Assembly (NCBI GenBank): GCA_946534775.1
Contig: CAMNCZ010000084.1
Location: forward strand, 1-5,921
Length of the DNA: 5,921 nucleotides
Direction of reading: 5' to 3'
From: an uncultured Eubacteriaceae bacterium
GTDB taxonomy: Bacteria > Bacillota > Clostridia > Lachnospirales > CAG-274
Position numbers and translations under genes: made by a program. Below the pieces are notes generated by a model. That model saw nothing but the letters and a program-made list of their open reading frames with translations, was not told the DNA's origin and made no database searches. Positions 5,875 through 5,921 of the stretch are shown here, piece by piece (the stretch's first letter is position 1; each line of letters opens with the position of its first letter).

Positions 5875-5887
5875 TTCACGTGAAACA
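5872..5887. promoter_or_regulatory. parS: parS centromere site for ParB (Spo0J)
   Basis: TGTTTCACGTGAAACA is a perfect 16-bp palindrome that matches the widely conserved bacterial chromosomal parS consensus at every position (Bacillus subtilis form: TGTTNCACGTGAAACA). ParB dimers bind this sequence, spread along neighbouring DNA and load SMC condensin, working with ParA (Soj) to separate replication origins. Chromosomal parS sites cluster around oriC, so this segment is probably origin-proximal. The site is intergenic, after metY, and shares three bases with the terminator stem. It differs from the Noc site (ATTTCCCGGGAAAT). Confidence 0.88.
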
Positions 5888-5921
5888 TTATTCGGGATTA
5901 AAATAATAAATATTCTCCAAA
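5888..5921 (-). CDS. Possible 3' end of a convergent gene (partial)
   Basis: Read on the minus strand from 5920, one frame gives LENIYYFNPE followed by TAA (5890-5888), just past parS. A convergent gene ending here would share the symmetrical terminator at 5834-5874. Ten residues are too few to name a product, and other frames also stop nearby, so this is only a suggestion based on position. Confidence 0.25.
   Translation of the reverse strand, partial: LENIYYFNPE

Noticed and set aside
1..5921. tRNA, rRNA, CRISPR array, transposase, phage or defence genes
   Set aside because: I looked on both strands and saw no spaced direct repeats, RNA-gene motifs or matching protein motifs; coding space is filled by five ordinary genes.

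Overview
The window looks like chromosomal DNA of a low-to-medium-GC Gram-positive anaerobe of the class Clostridia, perhaps a gut Oscillospiraceae/Ruminococcaceae relative. The reasons are strong AGGAGG-type ribosome binding sites, OmpR/WalR-like two-component genes, a GerMN-domain protein, a Gram-positive-like DNA polymerase III delta subunit, and a GC-rich hairpin repeat of a kind I associate with gut Clostridia. The genus cannot be fixed from the sequence.

Layout: positions 1-170 hold a GC-rich composite repeat made of two similar hairpin units facing each other. After about 120 bases with no recognisable feature, a sigma-A-type promoter (292-320) leads into a tight four-gene run on the + strand: response regulator (363-1052), sensor histidine kinase (about 1033-2511), membrane-anchored tandem-GerMN protein (2501-3481) and holA (3485-4435). 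The first three genes overlap one another and holA follows after 3 bases, so this is almost certainly one operon. It ends at a strong intrinsic terminator (4434-4474). A second promoter, TTTACA-N17-TAAAAT with an extended -10, lies within and just beyond that terminator and should drive metY (4567-5832), an O-acetylhomoserine sulfhydrylase-type PLP enzyme. Its leader contains a 20-bp perfect palindrome and a second inverted repeat. metY ends at an 18-bp perfect terminator hairpin, which runs directly into a perfect 16-bp parS centromere site (5872-5887). The last bases may be the 3' end of a convergent gene.

How the genes work together: the kinase has a WalK/PhoR-like extracellular sensor region and should phosphorylate the adjacent DNA-binding regulator. 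The GerMN protein, anchored outside the membrane, is a good candidate for an accessory that tunes the kinase. The order regulator-kinase-GerMN protein resembles mtrA-mtrB-lpqB of Actinobacteria. holA (clamp loader, replication) appears to share the transcript. metY is a separately regulated sulfur-assimilation gene. The parS site suggests this segment lies in the origin-proximal, ParB-bound part of the chromosome.

I see no tRNA, rRNA, CRISPR array, transposase, prophage or defence genes. The most notable signals are the parS site, the kinase-GerMN module and the regulatory DNA around metY.
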